Source of the DNA: Candidatus Omnitrophota bacterium | GTDB taxonomy: Bacteria > Ratteibacteria > UBA8468 > B48-G9 > JAFGKM01 | Direction of reading: 5' to 3' | NCBI GenBank assembly: GCA_023818745.1 | Contig: JAMWBY010000003.1 | Coordinates: 1-32,672 of the forward strand | Length of the DNA: 32,672 nucleotides | Shown here: positions 1-7,327 of the stretch, piece by piece | Layout of the letters: the number at the start of each line of letters is the position of its first letter | Numbering within the stretch: the first letter of the stretch is position 1 | Notes under the pieces: generated by a model | Database searches by the model: none | What the model was told of the DNA's origin: nothing | What the model saw: only the letters and a program-made list of their open reading frames with translations | Made by a program: the position numbers and the translations under genes

Positions 1-2
1 CA

Positions 3-137
3 AGTCAAATTATAGAAAAAGCAATTATTAAATCACTATCAGAAGGTTATATAAAATCACTTGAAGCAGGAAAAATGGGAATGACCACAAGTCAGGTAGG
101 AGACCTAATAGCAAAATTTGTAAAAGAAGTAAAATGA
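3..137 (+). CDS. C-terminal end of a probable isocitrate/isopropylmalate dehydrogenase-family protein (5' truncated by window)
   Basis: An open frame enters from the left edge and stops with TGA at 135-137, giving 44 residues. It starts with an IIEKAIIKSL helix and contains EAGKMGMTTSQVGDLIAKF. A helix, a short Gly-containing turn, then T(T/S)-S-x-VGD-x-IA is how the C-terminus of NAD(P)-dependent isocitrate and 3-isopropylmalate dehydrogenases usually reads. The identity rests only on this short resemblance. What is seen directly is a coding-like 3' end in frame 3. Enzyme specificity cannot be told, because all active-site residues lie outside the window. The next gene starts 63 bp downstream and seems to have its own promoter. 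Confidence 0.5.
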   Translation, partial: SQIIEKAIIKSLSEGYIKSLEAGKMGMTTSQVGDLIAKFVKEVK

Positions 138-164
138 CTGAAAAATGGGTTATCTTAACGATGG

Positions 165-192
165 TTTAAAGAGCAGATTTTTGAAATATAAT
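165..192 (+). promoter_or_regulatory. Probable promoter of the GH127 gene, giving a leaderless or near-leaderless mRNA
   Basis: A perfect TATAAT lies at 187-192, with a weak -35 element TTTAAA at 165-170 (spacer 16). The -10 box ends 8 bases before the ATG at 201, so the expected +1 is at or just before the start codon. There is no Shine-Dalgarno sequence between 170 and 200. Confidence 0.5.
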
Positions 193-200
193 TTTTTCAA

Positions 201-2015
201 ATGACTAAAATGTCAAAAAGTATTGTAGAAATTGTTAAAAAGGAAAATGTTAAAGTTGTTCCAGTAAATATAGAAGATGTTAAAATTAATGGTTTCTGGG
301 GAAAAATCTTAGAAAGAAATAGAAAAATAAGTATCCCTCTTCTTTATAAACTTTTTATTAAAAATAAAACAATAGAAAATTTTGAAATAGAAGCGAAAAT
401 TAAAGAAGGTGAAAAAACAGGTCGGCTTGCCACTGATTCTGATTTATATAAATGGATGGAAGCAGTAAGTTGGGATTTACAGAATGACTGGAATGAAAAA
501 AATATAAAACTTCTTGAGGATTTAATAGAGTTGATAGGAAAAGCACAGAAAAAATCAGGTTATTTAAATACCGCGCCATCTATAAAAAAAGAATTTGAAA
601 ATTTAAAGTATTCTCATGAACTTTATTGTGGGGGGCATTTAATTCAAGCAGCAATTGCACATTATAGGTCAACTGTAAAAGAAAATTTTCTAAATATTGC
701 TATTAAATGGGCAGACCTTATTTGTAAAAAATTTGGAAAAGGAAAAATAGAGAAAACAGATGGTCATCCTGAAGTTGAAATGGCATTAGTTGAATTGTAT
801 AGAGCAACAAAAAAGGAAAAATATCTCAAATTAGCCAAATTCTTTTTAGAAATAGAAAATCCTGAATATTGTGGATTACCAAATATACCAATTTTAAAAT
901 TTAAACAACTTTTTGGTCATGCTGTAAGAATGATGTATTTATGTTGTGGTGCTACTGACTATTATATAGAGACAGGAGAAAAAAAATATTTAAAAGTCCT
1001 TGAAAATTTGTGGGAAGACCTTGTTGAAAGGAAAATTTATATAACAGGAGGAATTGGTTCAAGATATGAAGGTGAAGCGATTGGGTTACCTTATGAACTT
1101 CCTAATTTAAGAGCATATTGTGAAAGTTGTGCTTCTGTTGCAGGTATGATGTGGGGTTTTAGAATGTTTTTAATTAAAGGAGAATCTAAGTATTTTGATA
1201 TTTTTGAACAAATCCTTTATAATTCTTTTCTTGCTTCTATTTCTTTTGATGGAAAAAAATATTTCTATAAAAATCCGTTATCTTCAAAAGGAGAACATCA
1301 AAGGAGACAATGGTATGATTGCACTTGTTGTCCTCCAAATATTCAAAGATTTATTTCTTCTTTACCTGGATATTTTTATTCAATTGGGAATGACGGTGTT
1401 TATGTTAATTTATATGATACATCAACTGCAGAACTAAATTTAAATAACAAAAAAGTAAAAATTGAACAGAAAACAAATTATCCTTGGGAAGGAAAAGTTT
1501 TGATAAATGTTGAATCAGATGAAGAAATTGATTTATATCTGAGAATTCCGAAATGGAGTGAAAAAACAAAAATCAAGATTGGGGAAAAAGTTTATAATCC
1601 TGAAAGTGGAAAATATTTTAAATTAAAAATTAAGGGAAAAACGGATATTGAGATAGATTTTAATATTAAACCAGATTTTTATTCTGGAAATCCAGAGATT
1701 GAAAGTGTCAGAAATTGTATTTCTATAAAAAGAGGACCGGTTGTTTATTGTCTTGAAAGTTTTGATAACCCCAAAATAAATCTTTTTAATTCAATATTAT
1801 GGGAACAGAAAATTAAAGAGAAATTTGAAGATATTTTTGGTGGAATTATAACTCTAAATGGTGAAATTCTAACAAGTTATGAGAAACTGCCATTATATGA
1901 AAAAACAAAAAAATTTAAAATAAATTATAAGGAAGAAAAATTTAAAGCAATCCCATATTTTTCATGGGCAAATAGAGGAAAAAGTAAAATGAATATTTGG
2001 TTTTTAAAAAAATGA
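201..2015 (+). CDS. Glycoside hydrolase family 127 (DUF1680) beta-L-arabinofuranosidase-like protein
   Basis: 604 residues, close to the family's usual 600-660. GH127 enzymes release beta-L-arabinofuranose from glycans with a zinc-bound cysteine nucleophile. The family's metal/catalytic set can be read: Glu308 and Cys310 in YCESCAS, and the Cys376-Cys377 pair in CTCCPPN. These match Glu338, Cys340, Cys417 and Cys418 of the Bifidobacterium enzyme HypBA1. The N-terminal VNIEDVKINGFW, the central GHAVRMMYLCCGATDYY and YITGGIGSRYEGEA, and the final PYFSWANRG are also typical. An (alpha/alpha)6 barrel should fill roughly residues 1-410, followed by beta-sandwich domains. There is no signal peptide, so it acts on imported oligosaccharides in the cytoplasm. 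ATG 201 is used; ATG 210 is an alternative. No SD is seen. GH127 members vary in specificity, so the exact substrate is inferred. Confidence 0.9.
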   Translation: MTKMSKSIVEIVKKENVKVVPVNIEDVKINGFWGKILERNRKISIPLLYKLFIKNKTIENFEIEAKIKEGEKTGRLATDSDLYKWMEAVSWDLQNDWNEKNIKLLEDLIELIGKAQKKSGYLNTAPSIKKEFENLKYSHELYCGGHLIQAAIAHYRSTVKENFLNIAIKWADLICKKFGKGKIEKTDGHPEVEMALVELYRATKKEKYLKLAKFFLEIENPEYCGLPNIPILKFKQLFGHAVRMMYLCCGATDYYIETGEKKYLKVLENLWEDLVERKIYITGGIGSRYEGEAIGLPYELPNLRAYCESCASVAGMMWGFRMFLIKGESKYFDIFEQILYNSFLASISFDGKKYFYKNPLSSKGEHQRRQWYDCTCCPPNIQRFISSLPGYFYSIGNDGVYVNLYDTSTAELNLNNKKVKIEQKTNYPWEGKVLINVESDEEIDLYLRIPKWSEKTKIKIGEKVYNPESGKYFKLKIKGKTDIEIDFNIKPDFYSGNPEIESVRNCISIKRGPVVYCLESFDNPKINLFNSILWEQKIKEKFEDIFGGIITLNGEILTSYEKLPLYEKTKKFKINYKEEKFKAIPYFSWANRGKSKMNIWFLKK

Positions 2016-2069
2016 TTTCACCTCATATTTTTAAGTCAAAAATAGTTAACAACTTCCATTTATTTACAG

Positions 2070-2098
2070 AAAAAGTTACTTGTTTGGCCAACTTTTTT
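2070..2098 (+). terminator. Weak terminator-like hairpin after the GH127 gene
   Basis: AAAAAGTT (2070-2077) can pair with AACTTTTT (2090-2097) around a 12-base loop, ending in a run of T. It lies 55 bp past the GH127 stop. The stem is almost all A:U, so it would be a poor intrinsic terminator; the position and T-run are the main support. Confidence 0.35.
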
Positions 2099-2119
2099 CA
2101 AATAAAGCACCTTTATTAT

Positions 2120-2149
2120 TTGCTTCTCTTTTATATTTTAAATTATAAT
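2120..2149 (+). promoter_or_regulatory. Probable sigma70-type promoter of the small secreted protein gene
   Basis: TTGCTT (2120-2125), spacer 18, then a perfect TATAAT (2144-2149). The expected start near 2156 gives a leader of about 55 bases that includes a strong AAAGGAGGTG ribosome binding site at 2196-2205, 5 bases before ATG 2211. Confidence 0.5.
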
Positions 2150-2210
2150 ATTATTGAGAAGTTAAGATGTATGTTTTCTTTTTTGCAAACTAAGAAAAGG
2201 AGGTGTATAA

Positions 2211-2564
2211 ATGAAGAAAAATTTAATCTTATTAGCAGGAATAATTTTATGTTTTTGTCTAATTCTTTTTGCAGGAGAAAAGAAGGCGTCTTCTAAGGAA
2301 AAAGAAACCCCAAAAGGTGCGAAAGTAAATGTTGAGAAAGTGGTAGGAGAAATTACAAACATTGATACAAATTTATTTACAATTACTATAAAGCAACTGG
2401 ATGGAACCACTATTATTTTAAAAGCAACAACTCCTGAAATGCAGGAAGCAATAAAAAATTTTAAAGTTGGAGATAGGGTAAAAGTATTATATATTCCAGA
2501 AGAAGGAGAATTGAAATTATTTAAAATAAAGTTATTTGAGGAGAAAAAAACCAGAAAAAAGTAA
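2211..2564 (+). CDS. Small secreted protein of unknown function with a predicted beta-barrel core
   Basis: 117 residues, not recognised as a named family. Residues 1-21 form a classic signal peptide: MKK, then a Leu/Ile/Cys-rich core, then LFAG, with cleavage likely after Ala20 or Gly21. A Lys/Glu-rich linker follows (about 22-40). The part from about 42 to 113 alternates hydrophobic and polar residues in five short strands: VVGEITNIDT, LFTITIKQL, TIILKATTP, KVGDRVKVLYI and KLFKIKLF. This pattern recalls small OB-fold periplasmic proteins of the DUF5666/CusF type, but there are no His/Met copper ligands. The tail is strongly basic. The very strong SD makes the start certain and suggests high expression. 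It stands alone, convergent with a methyltransferase pseudogene. Export is well supported; function is unknown. Confidence 0.8.
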   Translation: MKKNLILLAGIILCFCLILFAGEKKASSKEKETPKGAKVNVEKVVGEITNIDTNLFTITIKQLDGTTIILKATTPEMQEAIKNFKVGDRVKVLYIPEEGELKLFKIKLFEEKKTRKK

Positions 2565-2588
2565 GAAGAAAGAGAAATAAGCAACTTT

Positions 2589-3702
2589 TTAATATTTCTC
2601 GTATTTTCTCCTGCTTCTACCATATAGATAAAATTTTTTGATGGAACATTATAATGGATAGAATTGGAAGAAGATAAAATATATCCTCCTTCTTTAGAAG
2701 CATCTTCAATACAATTTTTTACCTCTTTATATATTTCTTCTTTGCTTCCATAAACTAAAGTTTTGGCACAATCTACATTACCAATAAGATTAATTTTTTC
2801 ACCATATTTGTCTTTAAGTTCTTTTAACTCTATGCCTACTGATTTTTCAATTTCTCCATAATTATCAAATTTAATTTCTGAAAATAATAAGTCCCATAAA
2901 GGCCTTGTGTTTCCATCGCTTCTAAAAACATAATATAATCCTAATGAATGAGAAAATTCAATGATTTTTTTAAATCTGGGAGCAAGAAATTTTTTTAAAA
3001 TTGCTGGACTATAAATTGGTCCATTTTTATCAGCAAGGTCTCCTCCTCCAAAAATAAAATCTGCGCCATGGTTTTTGGCTTCTTTTATAAATTCCATTGT
3101 TTTTTCATTTGAAAATCAAGAAGAATTTCTATCCATTCTGGTTTTAAAATTGTGCATTCAAGATAAATAGGATGTATTGGAATATGTAAAGAGGAACTAT
3201 AAGAAATCGCCATTTTGTTTCCTACTTTCTCTACAATTTTATCCCATCCTTCAAAGATAGTTTTATCATCAAAAAATTTGCAGTAAATTCTTCTTTATCA
3301 AAAGATGAAGATACACAAAAAACTCACCTGATTCAGAGGAAAATTTATAAATTGACCAGTTGCCTATTTCTTTATTTTCATATAAATAAGTGTTCTCATC
3401 TATTTTTTTAGGTAAATTTTCTTTGGAATAGTTTTTTGAGGAAGCCAACCGAAATTTATAAAATCAAGTTCTAATTTTTCATGAAGTTCAATAATATCCT
3501 ATATATATCTTTCAACAAGGAAATCTATCTCTCCTTTATATAATAATTCAATAGTATCTCTTGAAAACTCGTCTTCTCCTGTATAAGCATATCTTCCAAG
3601 AATTTCAGAAGCGACTTTTGAAACAATTAATTGGTCTGAAACAGGAACATAATCGCTTTCTTTATGATTAAACGCATTTAAAATTCTTTCTTTTCCTGTC
3701 AT
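2589..3702 (-). pseudogene. Decayed uroporphyrinogen decarboxylase-family (MtaA/CmuA-like) methyltransferase
   Basis: Joining three frames rebuilds a protein of about 370 residues, the normal size for URO-D-type corrinoid methyltransferases. The N-terminus reads MTGKERILNAFNHKESDYVP (from 3702), the family's opening. Later parts include GADFIFGGGDLADKNGPIYSP, LYYVFRSDG, KINLIGNVDCAKTLVYG and a C-terminus KYEKY-stop at 2589-2591. Lesions: an in-frame TAG at 3499-3501, and single-base deletions near 3420, 3305, 3275 (T/A run), 3100 (A run of six) and 2615. A short in-frame deletion near 3110 is possible. The longest surviving frame (from 3097) runs past the true end into antisense of the next gene, which shows it is no longer maintained. 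Neighbouring genes are intact, so local decay is likelier than sequencing error. The original substrate cannot be told. Confidence 0.85.
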
Positions 3703-3723
3703 TAAATAAATTTTAAAATAAAT

Positions 3724-3752
3724 TTGAAAAAAAACAAACTTTAGTAGATAAT
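3724..3752 (+). promoter_or_regulatory. Promoter of the M24-nfeD-LOG operon, probably leaderless
   Basis: TTGAAA (3724-3729), spacer 17, GATAAT (3747-3752): five of six bases match consensus in each box. The -10 box ends 7 bases before ATG 3760, so +1 falls on or beside the start codon. No SD precedes the gene. Confidence 0.6.
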
Positions 3753-3759
3753 TTTAGAT

Positions 3760-4845
3760 ATGAGAAATGAAATAGAAATTAAATGGCAAAGAATAAAAAA
3801 ATTAATGGCAGAAAATAAAATTGAGGGTGTTTTGATAAACAAAGTTAGTAATTTTGCTTGGTTTACAGGAGGAAAAATAAATTATGTTGGACTTCATACA
3901 GAAGTAGGTGTTTGCAAATTGCTTATAACAGAGGAGAAAATTTATTATCTTACAAATAATATTGAATATCCAAGAATTTCAGAAGAGGAATTAAAAGATT
4001 TTGGATTTGAGCCAATAATAGAAAACTGGTATGAAGAGAAATTTGATAAAAGAATAAAAAAAATCGTTTCTGGCAATATCGGGTCAGATATACCTTTTTT
4101 AAATTATATTCCTGTAAATCTTGAATCCCTTCATTTTCCACTTTTATTAGAAGAAATTGAAAGATATAAAAAACTTGGTAAGGAAACCACCGAAATAATG
4201 ACTGAAATTTGTAGAGAAATAAAAAAAGGAGATAAAGAAATAGAAATTTCTGGCAGATTGAGTGAAAGATTATGGAGTAAAAATATTATCCCTATTGTAA
4301 TTTTGATTGCTGGTGATTATAGAATTGAGAAATTTAGACATCCTATCTCAACTGAAAATAAGATTAAAAAATGTGTTATGGTTGTTTTATGTGGAAGAAG
4401 AGATGGTTTAATTGTTTCAATAACGCGACTTGTGCATTTTGGTAAATTGTCCGAAGAATTAAAAAAGAGGCATATTGCTGTTTGTAAAATTGATAGTTGT
4501 TTCATAATGCAGACAAGAAAAAATAAATCAATTGGAGATGTTTTTAAAAAAGGAATGCAAATGTATGAAAAAATGGGTTATGGAGAAGAATGGAAAAAAC
4601 ATCATCAGGGTGGACCAACAGGTTATTTAACAAGATATTTTAGAGCAACAGAAGATAAAACCGAACTTATCAATGAGAATCAGGCCTTTGCTTGGAATCC
4701 TTCAATAACAGGCACAAAATCAGAAGATACAATAATTACAACTGAAAATCAACCGATTATCATAACAGAAGACAAAAACTGGCCATTATTAGAAATAGAA
4801 ACAGAATTTGGAGAAATTTATAGGCCAGATATTTTGATAAGATGA
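3760..4845 (+). CDS. M24-like (creatinase/Xaa-Pro peptidase fold) protein lacking canonical metal ligands
   Basis: 361 residues with the two-domain layout of creatinase/prolidase proteins. The N-terminal domain (about 1-125) has KMLIxxNKVSNFAWFTGG-like text (NKVSNFAWFTGG at 28-38). The pita-bread domain follows (about 130-361). Conserved pieces are FRHPIST, ITRLVHFGKL, HHQGGPTGY (281-289) and AFAWNPSITGTKSEDT (309-324). Compared with active M24 peptidases, the second metal-binding Asp of the D-x-T-R motif is Ser220, the first Asp position has no Asp, and the Glu of the EP motif is Asn313. His281/282 and Glu322 remain. It resembles database proteins loosely labelled Xaa-Pro peptidase, but classic two-metal catalysis looks unlikely. 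Its stop overlaps the nfeD start (ATGA at 4842-4845), implying translational coupling. Confidence 0.75.
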   Translation: MRNEIEIKWQRIKKLMAENKIEGVLINKVSNFAWFTGGKINYVGLHTEVGVCKLLITEEKIYYLTNNIEYPRISEEELKDFGFEPIIENWYEEKFDKRIKKIVSGNIGSDIPFLNYIPVNLESLHFPLLLEEIERYKKLGKETTEIMTEICREIKKGDKEIEISGRLSERLWSKNIIPIVILIAGDYRIEKFRHPISTENKIKKCVMVVLCGRRDGLIVSITRLVHFGKLSEELKKRHIAVCKIDSCFIMQTRKNKSIGDVFKKGMQMYEKMGYGEEWKKHHQGGPTGYLTRYFRATEDKTELINENQAFAWNPSITGTKSEDTIITTENQPIIITEDKNWPLLEIETEFGEIYRPDILIR

Positions 4846-6122
4846 AAAAATTATTTTTTATTATCTCTTTCTGGATTTTTAGTATTGTTTGTAACTCACA
4901 GGTTGGGTATCTTTTAAATATTGATGGAGCAATTGGTCCAGTTACTTATTATCAAGTTAAAAATATCTTATCTATCGCAAAAAAAAATAATGCAAATTTT
5001 GTCTTAATAACAATAGATACTCCTGGAGGTCTTCTGTCATCAACAAGAAAGATAGTTCAAGAAATATTATCTTCAGAAATTCCAGTCATCTGTTATGTTT
5101 ATCCAAGTGGTTCTCAATGTGCTTCTGCAGGAACTTTTATTGCTCTTTCTTCTCATATTCTTGCTATGTCCCCAGCGACAAATATAGGAGCAGCACATCC
5201 TGTTACTTTAACAGGTGGAGAAAAAGATACTCCAATGGAAGAGAAAATTGTAAATGATACAGTTAGTTTTATTAAAACGATTGCAAAATACAGGAATAGA
5301 AATGAAAAATGGGCAGAAAAAGCAGTTAGAGAAAGTATTTCTTCAACTGAAGAAGAAGCACTAAGGGAAAAAGTTATTGATTTGGTGGCAAAAAACATAA
5401 ATGAATTACTTGAGAAAATAGATGGTTGGATAATTAATATCAAAGACAAAGAAACTACTTTAAAAACAAAAGGTGTTCAAATTAAAGAATCAAAACCAGA
5501 ATTTAAAGATAGAATTTTACAATTTATTTCAGACCCAACTATTGCCTATATTTTACTTGTTATTGGCATATGGGGAATAATTCTTGAATTTTCACATCCT
5601 GGTTTTGGGATTCCTGGAATTGTTGGAACAATTGCTTTGATTCTTGCTTTTTTTGGTCTTCATACACTTCCTATAAACCTTGCCGGACTTATTTTACTTT
5701 TTTTAAGTTTCATATTTTTTGCTCTTGAAGCAATAACTCCGACTTTTGGAATTTTTTTAACTTCTGGTATTATTACTTTTATACTTGGTTCTTTAATGCT
5801 ATTTAAACATGGTTCAATGATTAAAATTCCTGTTTTAATAATTTTTTATGTGAGTATTTTAACAGGTGGTTTTGTATGGTTTATAATCTGGTTTGCTTGG
5901 AAAACAAAGAAGAGGAAGGTAATCACAGGTAAGGAAGGACTTATAGGAGAAGAAGGTAGAGCATTATCAGAACTTAATCCAGAAGGAACAGTTTTTGTGC
6001 ATGGAGAATATTGGAAAGCAAAAAGTCAGACAGGTATAATTAAAAAGGATGCCAGAATAATAGTTGTTAAAGTAGAAGGTATGGTTTTAATTGTAAAGGA
6101 GAAAGAAGATGAAAAAAGATAA
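4842..6122 (+). CDS. nfeD: NfeD-family membrane-bound serine protease (ClpP class)
   Basis: 426 residues in the usual order for long NfeD proteins. A signal peptide (1-19) precedes a ClpP/crotonase-fold protease domain (about 20-190). A membrane region of four to six segments (about 230-355) follows, then a C-terminal OB-fold domain (about 362-426). The Ser-Lys dyad is visible: Ser95 in CASAGT and Lys135 in MEEKIVND, about 40 apart as in Pyrococcus PH1510 (Ser97/Lys138). IDTPGG (58-63) is the oxyanion region, and NEKWAEKAVRE is conserved. These proteases cleave hydrophobic stretches of membrane proteins such as stomatin partners, with the catalytic domain outside the cytoplasmic membrane. No stomatin gene follows here. 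The start is fixed by the ATGA overlap with the upstream gene. The next gene begins inside its last 14 bases. Confidence 0.9.
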   Translation: MKKLFFIISFWIFSIVCNSQVGYLLNIDGAIGPVTYYQVKNILSIAKKNNANFVLITIDTPGGLLSSTRKIVQEILSSEIPVICYVYPSGSQCASAGTFIALSSHILAMSPATNIGAAHPVTLTGGEKDTPMEEKIVNDTVSFIKTIAKYRNRNEKWAEKAVRESISSTEEEALREKVIDLVAKNINELLEKIDGWIINIKDKETTLKTKGVQIKESKPEFKDRILQFISDPTIAYILLVIGIWGIILEFSHPGFGIPGIVGTIALILAFFGLHTLPINLAGLILLFLSFIFFALEAITPTFGIFLTSGIITFILGSLMLFKHGSMIKIPVLIIFYVSILTGGFVWFIIWFAWKTKKRKVITGKEGLIGEEGRALSELNPEGTVFVHGEYWKAKSQTGIIKKDARIIVVKVEGMVLIVKEKEDEKR

Positions 6123-6738
6123 ATATGAAGAAGCGTGGAGGATTTTCAGGATAATGGCAGAGTTTGTAGAGGGTTTTGAAACATTGGAAAGGGTTAAGAA
6201 AGCAATAACTATTTGGGGTTCGGCAAGGATAAAACCAAATGACCAATGGTATGAAAAAGCAGTTATTACAGCAGAGAAACTTGCCAAAAAAGGTTATACT
6301 ATAATAACAGGTGGAGGTCCTGGTATAATGGAAGCGGCTAATAAAGGAGCAAGTTTAGCAGGTGGAGAATCTATTGGCCTTAATATTGAATTACCTCAGG
6401 AGCAAAAGCCAAATCCATATATAAAAACAATAATTTCTTTTAGATATTTTTTTACAAGAAAAGTTATGTTTGTAAAATATGCAAAAGGATTCATCATTTT
6501 TCCTGGTGGTTATGGAACACTTGATGAGTTTACAGAGGCGATAACTTTAATTCAAACTAATAGAGTTCATAAATTTCCAGTTGTTCTAATGGATAAAGAG
6601 TATTGGAAGGACTTTATTAATTGGGTTAAAAATGTTATTCTTAAAAGAGGTTATATTGACAAAGAGGATCTTCAGATTTTTAAAACAACAGATAGTCCAG
6701 AAGAAGCAGTTAAAATTATTGAAAGTTTTTATAAATGA
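6109..6738 (+). CDS. LOG-family Rossmann protein (TIGR00730), nucleoside 5'-monophosphate phosphoribohydrolase-like
   Basis: 209 residues. The two signature motifs are present: GGGPGIMEAANKG (68-80) and PGGYGTLDEFTE (132-143), plus the FFTRKVMFVKYA stretch (114-125) that supplies the Arg/Lys for phosphate binding. Proteins of this family, often mislabelled lysine decarboxylase, cut the N-glycosidic bond of nucleoside monophosphates such as cytokinin ribotides or AMP/GMP in the cytoplasm. Substrate preference cannot be read from sequence. An AAAGGAG site at about 6095-6101, 7 bases before ATG 6109, fixes the start inside the end of nfeD. It is the last gene of the M24-nfeD-LOG operon and ends 9 bp from the convergent macro-domain gene. 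Confidence 0.88.
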   Translation: MKKDKYEEAWRIFRIMAEFVEGFETLERVKKAITIWGSARIKPNDQWYEKAVITAEKLAKKGYTIITGGGPGIMEAANKGASLAGGESIGLNIELPQEQKPNPYIKTIISFRYFFTRKVMFVKYAKGFIIFPGGYGTLDEFTEAITLIQTNRVHKFPVVLMDKEYWKDFINWVKNVILKRGYIDKEDLQIFKTTDSPEEAVKIIESFYK

Positions 6739-6747
6739 TTTTTTTGA

Positions 6748-7290
6748 CTATTTCTCTTTAGAATTTAAAATTTCTTCAAGTTTACTGGTAAAAATTGAAT
6801 AAGTTTTTTCATCAAATAGAACAAATCTTATTTTTTTAATTGATTTTAAATCAGGTATTACTTCTAAGACAGCTTTAATTGATACTTCAGATGCTTCTTC
6901 AACAGGATATCCGAAAATTCCTGTTGAAATTGCAGGGAAAGCAATTGATTTAAGTCCTTTGCTATCAGCAAGTTTTAATGAATTTTTAAAACATAGAGCA
7001 AGTTTGGTAGCAGGATTTTTTTCTTCTGAATAAATAGGCCCAACAGTGTGAATAACATAAGAATTAGGTAAATTATATCCTTTTGTTATAACTACTTCAC
7101 CTACCTCAATTGGAGCATATTTTTTACATTCTTCATAAAGTTTTGGACCTGCTTTTTTATGTATCGCACCTGCAACTCCTCCTCCAGGAGCAAGATATTT
7201 ATTACTTGCATTTACAATAACATCTATATCTTTTTGTTCAGTTATATCTCCTTTCACACATTCAATTTCTATATTGTTGATTTTTAGCAT
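6748..7290 (-). CDS. Macro domain protein (ADP-ribose binding, Af1521-like)
   Basis: 180 residues, a single macro domain. Binding motifs are VKGDIT (12-17), VNASN (26-30), GGGVAGAIHKKAG (36-48), VIHTVGPIY, and AFPAISTGIFGYP near the C-terminal third, which forms the diphosphate/ribose loop. Macro domains bind ADP-ribose, and many remove it from proteins or deacetylate O-acetyl-ADP-ribose. The catalytic Asp of the YmdB/MacroD class (GGGVDGAIH) is Ala40 here, as in archaeal Af1521 (GGGVAYAI). The annotation should therefore be ADP-ribose binder or Af1521-like hydrolase rather than a YmdB-type deacetylase. There is no SD; a promoter at 7299-7327 puts +1 next to the ATG. The gene is single, divergent from the reductase and convergent with the LOG gene. 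Confidence 0.88.
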   Translation of the reverse strand: MLKINNIEIECVKGDITEQKDIDVIVNASNKYLAPGGGVAGAIHKKAGPKLYEECKKYAPIEVGEVVITKGYNLPNSYVIHTVGPIYSEEKNPATKLALCFKNSLKLADSKGLKSIAFPAISTGIFGYPVEEASEVSIKAVLEVIPDLKSIKKIRFVLFDEKTYSIFTSKLEEILNSKEK

Positions 7291-7298
7291 ATTTTAAA

Positions 7299-7327
7299 AT
7301 ATTATATAAAAATTAAGGAGAAGTCAA
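7299..7327 (-). promoter_or_regulatory. Promoter of the macro-domain gene, probably leaderless
   Basis: On the minus strand TTGACT (7327-7322), spacer 17, TAATAT (7304-7299); the -10 box ends 8 bases before ATG 7290. A better hexamer TATAAT (7306-7301) overlaps it but with a 15-base spacer. With either, the leader is at most a few bases. The -35 box touches the ribosome binding site region of the divergent reductase gene. Confidence 0.55.

Noticed and set aside
1997-2296. Plus-strand 99-residue open frame between the GH127 and secreted-protein genes
   Set aside because: Begins inside the GH127 end, contains the promoter and SD of the next gene, and has no protein-like composition.
2162-3097. 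A long minus-strand open frame that could be taken as an intact 311-residue protein
   Set aside because: Only its first 157 or so residues resemble the URO-D family; the rest is antisense of the intact secreted-protein gene at 2211-2564. The true family C-terminus (KYEKY-stop at 2589) is in another frame, so this is part of a pseudogene.
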